From Alisma plantago-aquatica (taxonomy: Eukaryota; Streptophyta; Magnoliopsida; Alismatales; Alismataceae): DNA of 64,000 nt. The number at the start of each line of letters is the position of its first letter. Positions within the stretch are counted from its first letter, which is position 1. This document shows, piece after piece, positions 34,184 to 46,426 of the stretch. The position numbers and the translations under genes are program-made. The stretch spans positions 265,529,001-265,593,000 of the forward strand of contig OY856414.1 in the NCBI GenBank assembly GCA_963693085.1, in the 5' to 3' direction. Below the pieces are notes generated by a model that ran no database searches, was not told the origin of the DNA, and worked only from the letters and a program-made list of their open reading frames with translations.

Positions 34184-35592
34184 AAAACTTGACACAGTTA
34201 AACCGTGTGTAAAACACAATTGCACACGTCAATGTAATATAGGCCTATGTAAGGCCCGAGTTGAACTCAGGGAATGTAATTTCGGTAGACTACTACTAAC
34301 TACTTGCAATCAGCTAGACCGATTATAAAAGTTTGAGAGTTGTTTTGAAAAAGAAAATAAAAACAAAAGAAAACAAAGCAATCGATTAAATGGTTGGTTT
34401 AATCAATTAAAATGGTATCTTTAAGATTGTGATTTCACCATGGATTCTCATTGTACTAATTCCTACATAATTATCATAACTCGTCTCCCATTCCGGGTAG
34501 TGTGGCCTGTGAATAGAATTGTTCGCTTCCATGATACAATTCACTACCTTAACTTAGATTGGTTCCCCGTCAGTAGTAACCTATACTCTAAATTAGGTGC
34601 ATCAAAACATATCTCTAGGTTTCCACCATTAATCGTACATCGCCTTTTCCAAAGGATTTATAAGTTAATGTGATTATTGCGTCTTTTTAACAGTTAATTC
34701 TTTGTCAAAAGCAATTAAAGGTATTAATTTACCATTATGGTGATCAAGCACAATCATAGAATTGAGAAAACAATATCATACCACGGATTTGAGAGACAAA
34801 TTATGGTTAACTATGTAAAAAGTGTCATATAATGATTATTCGGGCTACTCTCGGTCCTAGAGACAAAGGGGATTAGCCCTGCATGTACATCTCAATGAGA
34901 AACATGATGAAAGGAGAAGAAAACATAGGGGAAATGTGGATGGAGAGGGTGTAACCCCTAAACAAAGGAGAACCCGACGATCCTCAGTGTGGGATGGGCG
35001 TTCTACAGCCTTCCGGCGGTAGAAAACTCCATCTGCAGCTCTGGAAATGTCAGGGGCAAATCTTTGGTCTCCGTTCTTCATCCTCTCCTCTTTCGAGACT
35101 TGTGTGGTAGCTAATGATGTGATAGTATGGCTTGGGCCGTCTTTTCTAGGTATAGGGATCACTTACGGTCGCCAAAACATCACGGCCATTTGTTTAGATT
35201 TGATATGTAGAAATTCCTAATCTGACGGTTTCGATACCATCGACGGTGAGTCGATGGTATCAACCCGCTATAGTATCGGTGGCCCTTTCCTTTTCTGGGG
35301 GTTTGCTCTGACGTCATGTCGATACTATCGACATCCTGCGTCGATGGTATCGACATGTGTATGTTTGGCTGGCTGAAGACATCTCACTACCATTGACTTC
35401 TGGGTCAATGGTCAATGGTATCGACCCATTCTACTCTTTCCGGCTACCTCATTGTGAGCGTCTCGATAGTATCGACAGCCATCGATGGTATCGACGATTG
35501 TATATATGCGAATTGCCTGAAATTCAAAGATAAACTCAACTCAACTCCGAGAAATATGATCATTTATACCAAATAAGATAAAACAAGGTAAA

Positions 35593-36426
35593 TGTAACAT
35601 CCCAGGATTTGAGGCCTCGGATAAAACACTCTTAAAAGGAATGATTGGACTACCCATATCACCAAGGTGCACCTCCTTTTTCGGGAGCCCATTACTAAAG
35701 AACTCCACAGTTAAGCGTGCTCAGCTTGGAGTAGTACTAGGATGGGTGACCAGTCGGGAAGTTGATCCTGGCTTGTGCGTCGGTGTGGACAAAGTGCGCA
35801 GTTAAGGCTAGTGGTAGTTTGTGGGGCCAGTCGTCATTCCTAAAACCATGCTAGAGCCTTGGGCAGTGGGCCTGGGCGTTACAAATGGTACCAGAGCCAA
35901 TTCCCCTTCAGTAGGTGGGGCCCACATGGGCATGGCATGCCAGTCTTGAGCCGTGCGGTCCAGGCATGTAGGAAAGGGCTGTCTATGGTTGACGTAGCCA
36001 CCCTTGCGCTGGCATTCTGTGATCGGGAGCTGGGTGTCCATGGGCCATTGTGGGTCTGCACTGAAATGGGGAAGAGATTATGAGGCCTTATAGTTGAGCC
36101 TTGACGAGGACGTCAAGAGTCTAAGTGGGGGAGATTGTAACATCCCAGGATTTGAGGCCTCGGATAAAACACTCTTAAAAGGAATGATTGGACTACCCAT
36201 ATCACCAAGGTGCACCTCCTTTTTCGGGAGCCCATTACTAAAGAACTCCACAGTTAAGCGTGCTCAGCTTGGAGTAGTACTAGGATGGGTGACCAGTCGG
36301 GAAGTTGATCCTGGCTTATGCGTCGGTGTGGACAAAGTGCGCAGTTAAGGCTAGTGGTAGTTTGTGGGGTCAGTCGTCATTCCTAAAACCATGCTAGAGC
36401 CTTGGGCAGTGGGCCTGGGCGTTACA
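35593..36426 (+). mobile_element. Cassandra TRIM retrotransposon, complete
   Basis: Two 291-bp LTRs (35593-35883 and 36136-36426) differ at only two positions by eye. Both begin TGTAACATCC and end GGCGTTACA. A PBS TGGTACCAGAGC (35886-35897) and a PPT AAGTGGGGGAGAT (36123-36135) bound a 252-bp non-coding interior. Perfect 5-bp duplications GTAAA flank it (35588-35592 and 36427-36431). The LTRs carry 5S rRNA gene sequence, the hallmark of Cassandra. It encodes no protein and must use enzymes in trans. The high LTR identity makes it a recent insertion. Confidence 0.96.
35655..35770 (+). promoter_or_regulatory. 5S rDNA-derived segment with RNA polymerase III control boxes in Cassandra LTR
   Basis: AACTCCACAGTTAAGCGTGC and GTAGTACTAGGATGGGTGAC correspond to the 5S rRNA internal control region: box A AGTTAAGCGTGC at 35709-35720, box C region GGATGGGTGACC at 35740-35751, then GGGAAGT. 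The same segment recurs in the second LTR at about 36198-36313. It is not a 5S gene because the 5' third is unrelated. Confidence 0.92.
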
Positions 36427-36559
36427 GTAAATTTGATGCATAACGAGATTATAGGCTGAAGAAAATGAATCACGCGATATTAACCATAATAAATGACCAA
36501 TAAATGCATAAAATGCATATGAAACTAGCCTATAAAAGTGACTTAAAATCCTCACATCA

Positions 36560-37251
36560 AACTCACCTAAGCTTGAACTTTGCTTGTCCTCCAGCAACAA
36601 AACTACAGACTATAATTGTGAGGGTCAACTAAAGAACATATTAGCATAAAAAGACATCTCAGAATGATTCCCTCCTGCAAGGCACATACCGGCCCTCACT
36701 GACCACGGAACGGTAACTACCCTAAAGGTGACAATAATCGTCCATGAGAGATGCCCACTCCAAGAACAACGAACACTTATCAAATAAGGCAGTTGATATA
36801 ATAAATTCCTCCGGTTTAGGCTTGGTGCATCTTGTGATCTCCTATCTACGTTGCTCATATCTTAACTACCATCTACATGGAAGGAGATCTCCTTTTATGC
36901 AAGAATGAGGAGATAATCATGGGTGGCCTACCATTTTGAGCAACGGGTGGATGGAATGGGTGACTATGGAAGAAGAGGAAGCACAATAGAGTTTAACATG
37001 TAAAAACAATAAAAATGACTTAAATGATGCATATGCGTACGGAAATGACATAATGCCTACATTTTAGGTGGAATGATGCATGCTCTACTATTCTGTCTCA
37101 CTATGAGATGGAATGTCTGCAAAACTACATCATGTGCTTATTCTTTTTAATATACAGATGAAACAAGTTCTTTTCTCCCTCTAATTTTTGCATTAAAAAA
37201 ATTTCTCTTTTTTTCAAGCCCTTCTACTCAATTTTGACTAGAGAAACATTT

Positions 37252-37295
<44 letters not shown>

Positions 37296-38209
37296 GGCTT
37301 ATTTTCACATAACTACCACAATTGGTGCATTACAATTCACTTCTCAGAGAGTATAGAACAAGTTTCCCGCATTTCTTATTTTTTAGAATAAGTAAGGCAC
37401 ATAATGTCCTATATGCTCAAGAGTATGCAAAATGCAACTACATGAAAGTAATTATACAACTACAATGGCATGTACTTGAGAATGTGTGCATGCATGACTA
37501 ATCTACAAATCTCTTTTCATTTTTTATTTTTTTAATGCAAAATCTAGCTATTATGCAATCCTAACTAAATGGCATGCAATCAAAAGATGAAAACTATAAT
37601 GTGCTCCCAGTCCTTATGGTGGAGTTTGAATGAAATGAGGTGGATAGATTACAAGACTAATTGACAGAACCATTGGAAAAGACTATATGTCCCTCCGTAC
37701 TAACATGTGTACCAATCAATCAACAGGTTTCTCTCTCTCACTTATGATTAAAGTCTCATTATCGTTTGGTCAGTTTAGGCTCAACATCCAATTCCATCCA
37801 CATTTCTTGAATCATCCGGATGTACAGTTATGATCATATGTTTTAAAGTTGACCTACCCAATTATTTTCATAAGTTATGTGCTCAATTTCAAACAAGGCA
37901 AGCTTACAATTTCTTGAAAAATCTTTTAAATCAATGCTCAAATTTCAAATTTCCCACATATGACAAACATAGAGATGACATGCATTTATATTAGACATCC
38001 ACGGATTACACTAGATAGACTGTGGATCCTAGAAAGTTGTAAACAATAAGCAATACTAAAAAACTACAAAAAGCTAAGAAAAATACTAAAAGAAAAGAAA
38101 ATAAAAATAAAAACTAAGATAGAAACTGTTCCATCTCCCCCCCCAAGCTTGAATTCGACTATGGCCTCATAGTCAAGAACAAACTCAGAAGGTGGAACAG
38201 TGATACCCT
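36560..38209 (-). other. Unit B non-coding region between env-position ORF and 3' LTR
   Basis: It is homologous to 24480-26103. It carries a (TA)n microsatellite of about 19 units at 37255-37292, where the other copies have only four to five. No ORF is supported. Confidence 0.75.
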
Positions 38210-39814
38210 CTATTGCTCAGGTGGCGGAAAAGGCGGGTATTGTTGGGTATGGGGGTTCCAATTTGGATATTGCCCCTGAAAGCTCGGATCATAAGGTGGC
38301 ATGGGCAGTGGTTGTGGATATCTGCCGAAGTAGCCTTGTCTCCAATAATGATCGTAGAAAGGCTATTGTTGCTACTCTATCCTCCCCAACCAGTCGTAGA
38401 CCTGCTGCTAGTTGGCAAATAGTTGGTGTTCATTCTCAAAGATCGCCTGCTGATTTTCATACAGCCTATTCTGCGTATCCTGGATCCCCACAAAAGTTGT
38501 CTATTGGGACTGCTGCATGGTCTGATGGGACTCCTAGATAGACTGGAGCATGGTATACATCCCCTGCATAGAATAGGGTTCATCTTTGTCATGGGAGGGC
38601 TGTAGTGGTGGTGGCTGGGAAGATGATGAAGCTCTCGGGTAGGAGCGTGGAAGCTTCCTCGGGGCTACTCATGACCGAAGAGGTGTGAAAGCCTCCTCTT
38701 ACTCCTCATCGTTGTTGCCTGCATCTTCGTCGTCTCCCGCATCTTCTTCTTCCTCAGAATCCTCAATGGCAATGATAGGCCACCAGAGGTGTTGGCCTGG
38801 CTGGAGGTTGAAGATGAGGTCTGGTAGTACGCACTCTTGATACTCCTTGTTAATGTGGCAATGAGCATATACCACACCATCGTGGAGTGTAAGAAGATTG
38901 GAGTGGTGGAAATGGGCAAGATTGACAGGGTTCTTGTTGACCAGTGGAGGGAGTGTGGATAGGTCTAGCCCAAGGTAGAGGGCTAGTGGCGTGATAAGCC
39001 CCCTGAAATGAATAGGAGCTCATCTGGTGCTCCTCTTCACTGCCATCACGTGTGTCAAGAAAAATGCACCCCAGTTAAGCTTTTCCCTCTTCAACAGCTT
39101 GTAGAGGAATAGCAGGTCCATCTCCTGGAACTTGCTCAGCGACAGTTCGCCATGAGAAAAGAAATAAATACACAACATACAGTGAAGAAACTACACAAAC
39201 GGGTGCTCAAAGTCGGTGACAGTTGCATTGTGGTAGCTAAACATCTTGCATGCTGACGTAGTCACCAAATGTGAGAACATCTCATCATAGTCAGCCCGAT
39301 TGTCCGGCAGTCTGTACTGCTTGGGCGAATGTCACCAGTTGTAGATTGAGTTGAACTGGTCAAGCATGATGGTGTAATTGTAGTTGAAAATCCGGAAGGA
39401 GACTCGGCCCTTGATCCATTTACAGTCGGTGGTGATGAGGTCGTTGGGCACGATGCAAATGTCGAGAGATGCCATGAACTCTACCACGAGTTCTTTGTAT
39501 GTTAGCCACTCACCAAAGAAAGGATGGCCCTCAACGTGATAGGGAATTTGTTCCTCACTCAGTAACAACCTCCCAACTTGGCTATGGAGGACAAAGTTGA
39601 GGTTGTCCTCAAAGCCCAGATCTCGGATCATGGCCCGATCAACATAACGCGTGGGCTCAATTGGCCACTTCATTAACTCGTCATAGATCTTCTTCACATC
39701 CGCCGAGGGATGTGCAAGCCTTGGATGGGGAATGGAGCCTAGAGGTGGTGGTATGAATGTCTCAATCTCCATTGGAGCAGTGTGCGAGGAAGATGACCCT
39801 CCATGCCTCACCAT
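38210..39814 (-). pseudogene. Athila env-position ORF (ATHILA ORF-1-like), unit B
   Basis: The start ATG (39812-39814, MVRHGGSSSSHTAPMEIETF) and the stop (38210-38212) lie in the same frame, giving an expected length of about 534 codons. Residues 1-160 are open: KKIYDELMKWPIEPTRYVDR, FVLHSQVGRLL, EEQIPYHVEGHPFFGEW, ASLDICIVPNDLI. A TGA (39332-39334) replaces the second Trp of YNWWHSPE. Acidic and Gln/Tyr/Pro-rich parts follow with more breaks. Layout and low-complexity tail parallel the intact copia-like ORF at 8670-10049. No envelope-type signal or transmembrane helix is visible. The function of the family is not known. Confidence 0.72.
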
Positions 39815-40011
39815 GATGAACAGAGAAAAGATAGAGAAAAAGAGCTCGATGAAGGTCGGAGAAGATGATCCCCACAGTCGATGACGAACTCAGGGAAGAT
39901 GTGTAGCTCGCCGGATGCTCGGTGAAGGTCTCTGTCTGCTCATAAATGCTCAATGTCGAGGTTGAGGAAGAATACTCTGAAGATGTGAAGATAAATGAAA
40001 TACAACCCTTC

Positions 40012-40019
40012 CTTTTATA
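40012..40019 (-). promoter_or_regulatory. TATA box before the unit B env-position ORF
   Basis: TATAAAAG followed by GAAGGG on the minus strand, about 200 bp before the ATG and about 30 bp downstream of the hairpin array. The same order is kept in units A and C. Confidence 0.62.
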
Positions 40020-40046
40020 GCTGAGGTTGGCGCCCCTGGTACCCCG

Positions 40047-40607
40047 TCAATACCATCGACAAGGTTCGATGGTATCGACACATGTAGCATAATTTGTTCC
40101 TTCGCTGGCATCGACGGTCGTCGATTGCTGGATTTGGGGGCCCAGATCGGTGACGCATTGATACTATCGACAAGGGTCGATGGTATCGACCCGTCCCACG
40201 GATCGACGTCCAGATTTGGCGCGCTTCGTTGATGGCGTCTTGTGGATTGCTGACGTGTCACGTCGATACCATCGATGAGGTGTTGATGGCATTGACTTCT
40301 GTATGCATCCATTATCCTCACGAGGCCTTGGCGGTGGATTCCCCTCAAGCAGTGTTGATACCATCGACATGGCCATCGATGGTATTGATATCTCTACTAC
40401 CAATTTTTCTAAAAATCTTCAGCGATCTCGTGAGCATCGACCATGGTGTCGATACTATCGAACTCCTCCAGAATTTGAGGTGATCAACCTATTGGGTGGT
40501 CGATACTATCGAAGAGGTCGTCGATAGTATAGACGGAGCAAAATTTCTATAGTATCCACTCTGCACCCTTGTGGTTACCATCGATACAAGGGTCGATGGT
40601 ATCGACA
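40047..40607 (-). repeat. Hairpin array upstream of unit B env-position ORF
   Basis: About six arm pairs with TCGATACCATCGA- and TCGATGGTATCGA-type arms lie between integrase and the internal TATA box, at the same spacing as in A and C. Confidence 0.88.
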
Positions 40608-40795
40608 CCCAATTAGTCATGCACACTTAACAAACATATCAGGGCATCATCTTTACAACCCTCAGTACTAAATTAATGAAAAATACTTCAAAAATATGAA
40701 AAAAATACCTAAATGAAAATACAGTTACCAATGGTTGGGTTGCCTCCCAACAAGCGCCCTACTTTAACATCTTAGTCTAGACGAAATCAAGCTGT

Positions 40796-42070
40796 TCATT
40801 CTTCCTTAAGCACCATGAGTTTAACCTCATGCACCTTCCTTGTGTAGTCCTCTAGATAATAGTTCTTCAATCTTTGACCATTTACTAAGAATGTTCTATC
40901 ACCATCCTTAACCATGATAGCACCATGGGGTCGCACCTCCTCTACCACAAACGGTCCACTCCAGCGGGACCACAATTTTCTAGGATGCAACTTTAACCTT
41001 GAATTAAACAAAAGCACCCTCTCACCCTTTTTTAACACTCGCAGCTGAATGTGGCGATCATGGATTTGCTTTTCCCACTCCTTATAGATCCTTGAGTTCT
41101 CGTAGGCATTCATCCTTAGCTCATCTAGCTCATTGAGCTCTAACATTCGCTTTCTCCCTGCCTCGTCCATGATCAAATTCAATTTCCTTAGCACCCAGTG
41201 CGCTTTGTGCTCCAATTCTACCGGCAAATGGCTGGCCCGATCGTACACCAAAGTAAAAGGCATAGTGCCTATAGGTGTTTTAAATGCGGTCCTATATGCA
41301 CATAGTGCATCTGGTAGAAACGGACTCCAATTCGTCCTTGACGAGGCCACTGTGTGCTCTAGGATCTTCTTAATCTCTCTATTCGACACTTCCACCTGAC
41401 CTTGTATTTGTGTGTGATACGGGGTACCTACATTGTGCTTGACCCCGTATATGCTCAATAATGCAGCGAATTTCCAATTCATGAAGTGGGTGCCCCCATC
41501 GCTAATGATCATTCGTGGTACACCAAACCTACAGAAAATATGATCCTTCACGAACCTGCACACTACTGCAGTGTCATTAGTGCTTGTGGGTATTGCCTCT
41601 ACCCACTTCGATATATAATCAACAACAAACAAGATATATAAATTAGAATTAGAGGATACAAAGGGTCCCATGAAGTCAATACCCCACAAATCAAATACCT
41701 CAACTTCTTGAAATACATTGAGGGGCATCTATTGCCATTTTGAGATATTACCTGCCCTTTGATAGGAATCACACTGCCTCACATAGTCATAGGCGTCTCT
41801 GAAAAGTGTAGGCCAGTAAAGGCCACTCTCTAGCACTTTGGCCGCCGTCCTTGCACTCGCATGATGACCGCCGGTGGGTAGTGTATGACAGTGACTAAGC
41901 ACACTATCATATTCATTTTCTGGTACACACCTGTACAAGATTCCATCCCTGCATTGTCTCAACAAAATAGGGTCATCCCAAAAATAATATCTCAAAAGAA
42001 TCGAAAAACCTTTTCTTCTCTTAATAACTCCAATCATCTGGGATTTCCTTACATGCAAGGTAATTGACAA
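40796..42070 (-). pseudogene. int: Athila integrase, unit B, nearly intact
   Basis: The zinc-binding part shows HCHTLPTGGHH, but the last Cys is Tyr (CDSYQRAG, against CDSCQRAG in A). The core has [16 protein letters not shown] and [15 protein letters not shown], so D, D and E are all present. The C-terminal part runs through [20 protein letters not shown] to a stop at 40796-40798. An in-frame TAG (41729-41731) replaces the Glu codon of the KQQEIPLNVF reading in A; this is a G-to-T change, unlike most other nonsense changes here. The 310-codon segment after it is fully open. Confidence 0.87.
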
Positions 42071-43520
42071 TATGCGAAAACTAAGGATCTTTAGATTGAA
42101 TTGAAAGAATTTGCTCATCCGGAAATGTCTCGGTAATGGGTATTTTAGTATCCCTCTCATTAACCCACTCTAACCGAGATAAGTGGTCCACAACCACATT
42201 CTCAATGCACACCTTATCCTTAATTTCAATGTCAAATTCTTGCAATAATAAGATCCACCTAATCAATCTAGACTTAGCATATTTCTTCTCCATTAAGTAT
42301 TTTATGGTGGCATGATCAGTCCACACCACAACCTTAGAACCCACTAAATATTGCCTAAATTTTTCAAAAGCGAAAACCACAGCAAGCAACTCTTTCTCGA
42401 TAGTGGTGTAATTTAGTTGGGCATTATTTAAAGTTTTAGACGCATAAAAAATCACTGTAGGTTTGTTCTCAGGACGCTACCCAAGAATAGCCCCTACGGC
42501 AAAATATGATGCGTCACACATAAGTTCAAAGGGCTTAATCCAATCCGGCGTTTGAACAACCGGTGCAAAAATCAATTTTTCCTTAAGTACCTCAAAAGCA
42601 TGCAGACATTTTTTTGTTAAAATCAAAAATTGCTTCTTTCTCAAACAATTCTGATAGCGGCTTAGCTATTTTCAAAAAGTCCTTGATAAATTGGCGATAA
42701 AACCTCGTGTGACCAAGGAAACTCCACACCCCTTTCACCGTATTCGGTGGAGGTAGTTTGGAAATAACCTCAATCTTTACTGGATCCACCTCCAGTCCCT
42801 TGCAGGACACCTTGTGTCCTAGCCCTATGCCTTCATTTACCATCATATGGCACTTTTCCCAATTGAGGACTAAATGTGTGTCCTCACATCTCTACAACAC
42901 TTTATCAAGATTTTGCATACATTCATCAAATGATGCACCGTAGATGGAAAATTCGTCCATAAAAACCTCTAAACATCGCTCCCCCATATCAAAGAAAATA
43001 GCAAGCATGCAGTGCTGAAAAGTGGCTGGTGTGTTGCACAAACCAAAAGGCATGCGACGGTAAGTCAAAGTTTCATAAGGACAAGTGAAGGTCGACTTCT
43101 CTTGATCCTTAGGATCAAGGGAAATCTGATTATAGCCAAAATAGCCGTCTAAAAAGCAAAAATGAGAGTGGTCAGCCAATCGCTCTAAAATTTGATCAAT
43201 GAATAGGAGAGGAAAATGATCTTTCAAAATAGTGGAGTTCAGACGGCGGTAATCAATACAAACATGCCACCCGGTTACCAATCGGGTGGTAGCCAGTTCA
43301 TTCAACATATTCTGAGTGACAGTGATTCCCCCCCCCTTTTAGGGACTACCTGTGTGGGGCTTACCCATGTCAAATCTAAAATAGCATAAATGATGCCCGC
43401 CGAAAGAAGCTTGATCACCTCCTTCTTGACGACCTCCATCATGCTAGGATTGAGTTGACGTTGCAGCTGAATCACTGGCTTGGCTCCTTCTACAAGCCGA
43501 ATCTTATGTTGTCATAGAGT
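42071..43520 (-). pseudogene. pol: Athila reverse transcriptase-RNase H, unit B, broken
   Basis: RT blocks: HVCIDYRRLNSTILKDHFPLLF, FLDGYFGYNQI, MPFGLCNTPATFQHC and FMDEFSIYG. The second Asp of the FMDD active site is Glu, a further inactivating change. An amber (42892-42894) replaces the Gln codon after DKVL, and a one-base insertion in a T run near 42613 shifts the frame after KKMSACF. RNase H shows [24 protein letters not shown] and [10 protein letters not shown]. An amber at 42477-42479 (LG*) is shared with unit A. Confidence 0.86.
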
Positions 43521-43669
43521 AGGGGAGATCCCCTTGATGTCAAAAACGGACCACCCAAATGCACCATAGTGGTTCTTCAACACAATCATCAACTGCGCTT
43601 CCTCATCGGCACTCAGATATGCCGATATGATCACTGGAAGCTTCTCATTATCCACCAAGAAGACATACT

Positions 43670-44523
43670 TTAAGTGGGGGGCAGCGGCTTAAGTTCCAAC
43701 TCAGGTGGGCTGACCAAAGAAGATTGAATCGGTGGTGGCAGTGGTCCCAGATCTTCATAGTGCTTGGTGTAATAGCAAGGAAACACTTGAAGCATCTTTA
43801 CACATTCGTGTAATGAGGTGCTTCTCATCCAATCTTCCATTAAGTTGAAAAGACATGCCTCAAGGGGAAGTTGCAAGTATGAGTCAAACATGGAGACTAC
43901 TATATCCTCATCCTCAGTAGACGGTGAAACTTCTTCTTCTTTATCGTCAAGATAACCCACTACTTTCACAAGAGAAATTGCCTTCGTCTGCTCCATGATG
44001 TCCACAACAATTGTTCCCTTATCTACCTTCATCATGACGTGAGCCATATCAAGAAATGGCTTCCCTAGACAAAGCGAGATGTGGTGCTCAAAGTGCTTTA
44101 TTTTATGACAGTGTTCATTTGCTTGTGTCTGCTTTGGATTTGGTGGCATGAGTATTTCAAATCTGTCATCGGCTATACCCATTGTCAACCGAACTCTACC
44201 CATCTCCAGTATCATGTCGGCAGTGGCTTGAAAGGGTTTTCCCAAAAGTAGCTCATTCCCTAGTTCATCTTGCATCTCCATAACAAAAAAATCAGTCGGC
44301 ACACAAACCTATCAACCTTTACTAAGACATCCTCACAAATACCATACGACATCACCACAGAATTGTCTGCCAATTGAATTGTCATATTGCTCTGTTGATA
44401 TTCTTTTAGCCCAAGCTTTTTGAATGTAGATAGGGGCATCAAGTTGATACTTGCCCCATAATCACATAGTGCCTCACCAAATTTTACTTTTCCAATATAG
44501 CAGGAGATGTTGAAGCAGCTCAA
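43670..44523 (-). pseudogene. Athila protease and downstream linker, unit B
   Basis: CDYGASINLMPLSTFKKLGL (near 44440-44500) carries the Asp-x-Gly-Ala protease motif. After a frameshift near 44300, ELGNELLLGKPFQATADMI gives the C-terminal LLGKPF block. A 210-codon linker toward RT contains LCLGKPFLDMAHVMMKVDKG and an acidic DDKEEEVSPSTEDED stretch. Confidence 0.75.
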
Positions 44524-44568
44524 ATCTTGTCTCTTTGGTGGCAGTTTACCCAGAATGAAGGCGTTGAC

Positions 44569-46251
44569 CTACTCCTTAAGCACTACCACCTCTGTATTAG
44601 GTATCTTCCTCTTCTTGGTAATTATGTCTTTTAAGAATTTACCATATGAGGGTATCTGCTCAATCACCTCCAATAAGGAAATATTAACATAAAGTTTTCT
44701 AAAACTGTCCAAAAATTTCTTGAACTGTGCATCCACTTTCTTGGCTTTGAGACTGTTGAGGTAAGGGACGGGGATGATCTGTGCCCTCTTATGTGGTGGC
44801 ACATATGGCATCATATTATCCTTCTCCTTTTCTGCAATAGGCTCCTATGTGACCTTCCCTCCTTCATCTTCAACTGTCTCTACCACTTTAATATCCTCTG
44901 CGGTCTCACCTTGATCTTTTGGTTGTGGGGTGCTCGGTTTATCGGCCCTAGGGTTTAAAAGTTTCTTTCCACTCCTCAGTAGAATAGCTTTAGCCTGGTG
45001 CTTCCCTCCTTGAACATTTGTATTTCCTAGAAAACCTTGCACTGTGGGCTTCTTCAGGCTTGCTATTTCAGCTATCATCTGTGCTATAGATGTCTCAGGA
45101 GTCCTCATCTGAGCCCCATGACTTTGTAGAGTTTGCCCAAACTGGTTCATAAATTCTCCTTTTTGCTTGATTTGTTGGCCAAATGTGCTCATTAGCTCTT
45201 GATTATGCTTTATCACTTGATTGAGCAACTCATTGCTCTTTTCCTCTGCTGTGGGTTGTGGCTTAGCATCAGGATCCTACAAGAAATTATTTGGATCCTT
45301 CCATGAAAACTTTTTGTCCTTCCTCCAAGAATAGTCATTATTTCTATACCCCTATTGATGGCGCATGAATTTCACTTGTGCTTCATCATCAGATCCTCCA
45401 TCTTCTTGTGCTAGAAGTCTCTTCGCAATCAAGTCCATCTTGTCATTCAGTTCTTTGATAGCTTTTGCATCCCCTACAACTCTAACTTGTTCTGGTGCAT
45501 CTCTATCACCCCAGGACTATTTTTAGCCATGTTCTTCAAGATCTCCCAACACCTTGTGTCTGTGTTGTTCAAGAAGAAACCTGAGCCTACTGAATCTAAG
45601 TTGCTTCTAGCATGCTCATTGAGAGCAAAGTAGAAAATTTTTACTTGTTTTTCCTTGTCCAGCCCATGATGTGGGCACCTCCTCAGCATGATCTGGAAGC
45701 ATTCCCACATCTTAGAATAGGTTTCTCCCGCCTTTTGGCTGAAATTGTGAATTTTCCTCACTAGGTCATTGGTCTTCTCATGTGGGAAAAATCGCTCGAA
45801 AAAGACCTCAATCATTTGATCCCAAGTCTCAACGATTTCATCATCAAGGTTGTGTAGCCATTCTCGTGCATTTCCTGTGAGAGAGTTGGAAAATAACTTC
45901 AATTAGAGTGCCTCCTATGGAAACCTATCAATCTTTATCATGTCACAGTTTTCCACAAATGTGCTAATGTGAAATCTTCATTCTTCAACCCGTGAAATTC
46001 TTGAGACTTGATCAGATTTATCAATGTCAGATCAATCTTGTATGTGGGAATGTTGATTGCCTACCTTTTAATAGACCCCTTTGATGTTGATGAGGAAGAA
46101 GCCTTGATCTTCTCCCATAATGTCTTTTCTCAGCCATTTCTTTAGGTTCTTGTTCAAATTCCTCAGGTGGTGGATTTGTCAACTCAACTCCTTCACCTAC
46201 TGGTAGAATTACTGGTAATTCTGCGTAGTCTGTACTATGCGTATTTACCAT
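44569..46251 (-). pseudogene. gag: Athila gag, unit B, broken
   Basis: The start ATG is 46249-46251 (MVNTHSTDYAELP). The capsid-type part is open over 142 codons: LFSNSLTGNAREWLHNLDDE, TWDQMIEVFFERFFPHEKTN, ETYSKMWECF. Next come an open region with QVIKHNQELMSTFGQQ and MPYVPPHKRAQIIPVP. Amber codons at 45915-45917, near 45276 and near 44568 coincide with ambers in unit A. An insertion of about 40 bp near 46055 is private to B. No zinc knuckle was seen. Confidence 0.83.
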
Positions 46252-46408
46252 CAACTAGCACCTGAAAAGATAGAAATTATTTCAGTATGGTGCTTAAAAA
46301 GGAATAAGTAATTAAAAGATGTCAAATTAAATTTAAAATTTTAAGAATTATATGAAAAAGTGGCCTAGTGTGGCCACTCGCAGCACTCATAGTGTCAAAA
46401 ATTACCGT

Positions 46409-46426
46409 TCCCCAGCAACGGCGCCA
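46409..46426 (-). other. tRNA-Asp primer binding site, unit B
   Basis: TGGCGCCGTTGCTGGGGA on the minus strand is one base away from the usual Athila tRNA-Asp PBS. It lies six bases from the LTR. Confidence 0.92.

Larger units (their letters stand above)
22960..36559 (-). mobile_element. Athila-type Ty3/gypsy element, unit A (minus strand)
   Basis: The 3' LTR is 22960-24479, the interior 24480-34189 and the 5' LTR 34190-36559 (enlarged by a Cassandra insertion). The minus-strand order is PBS, gag, protease, RT-RNase H, integrase, hairpin array, TATA box, env-position ORF, non-coding 3' part, PPT, LTR. The PBS is a degraded tRNA-Asp type. Every coding region is broken. The 5' LTR doubles as the 3' LTR of unit B. 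Confidence 0.9.
34190..36559 (-). repeat. Athila LTR 2 (shared by units A and B, interrupted by Cassandra)
   Basis: It is 1,531 bp without the Cassandra insertion (834 bp plus duplication). It begins TGACACAG and ends CACATCA on the plus strand. On its left it adjoins the PBS of A, on its right the PPT of B (36560, ACTCACCTAAG, with one change in the purine run). A hairpin array lies at 35230-35496. Confidence 0.88.

Noticed and set aside
35655..35775. A 5S rRNA gene
   Set aside because: Only the central and 3' control region resembles 5S rRNA, and it occurs twice inside 291-bp LTRs with PBS, PPT and target duplications. That is Cassandra.
37255..37292. The (TA)n run as a functional element
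   Set aside because: The other two copies have only a few TA units, so it is a simple microsatellite expansion private to unit B.
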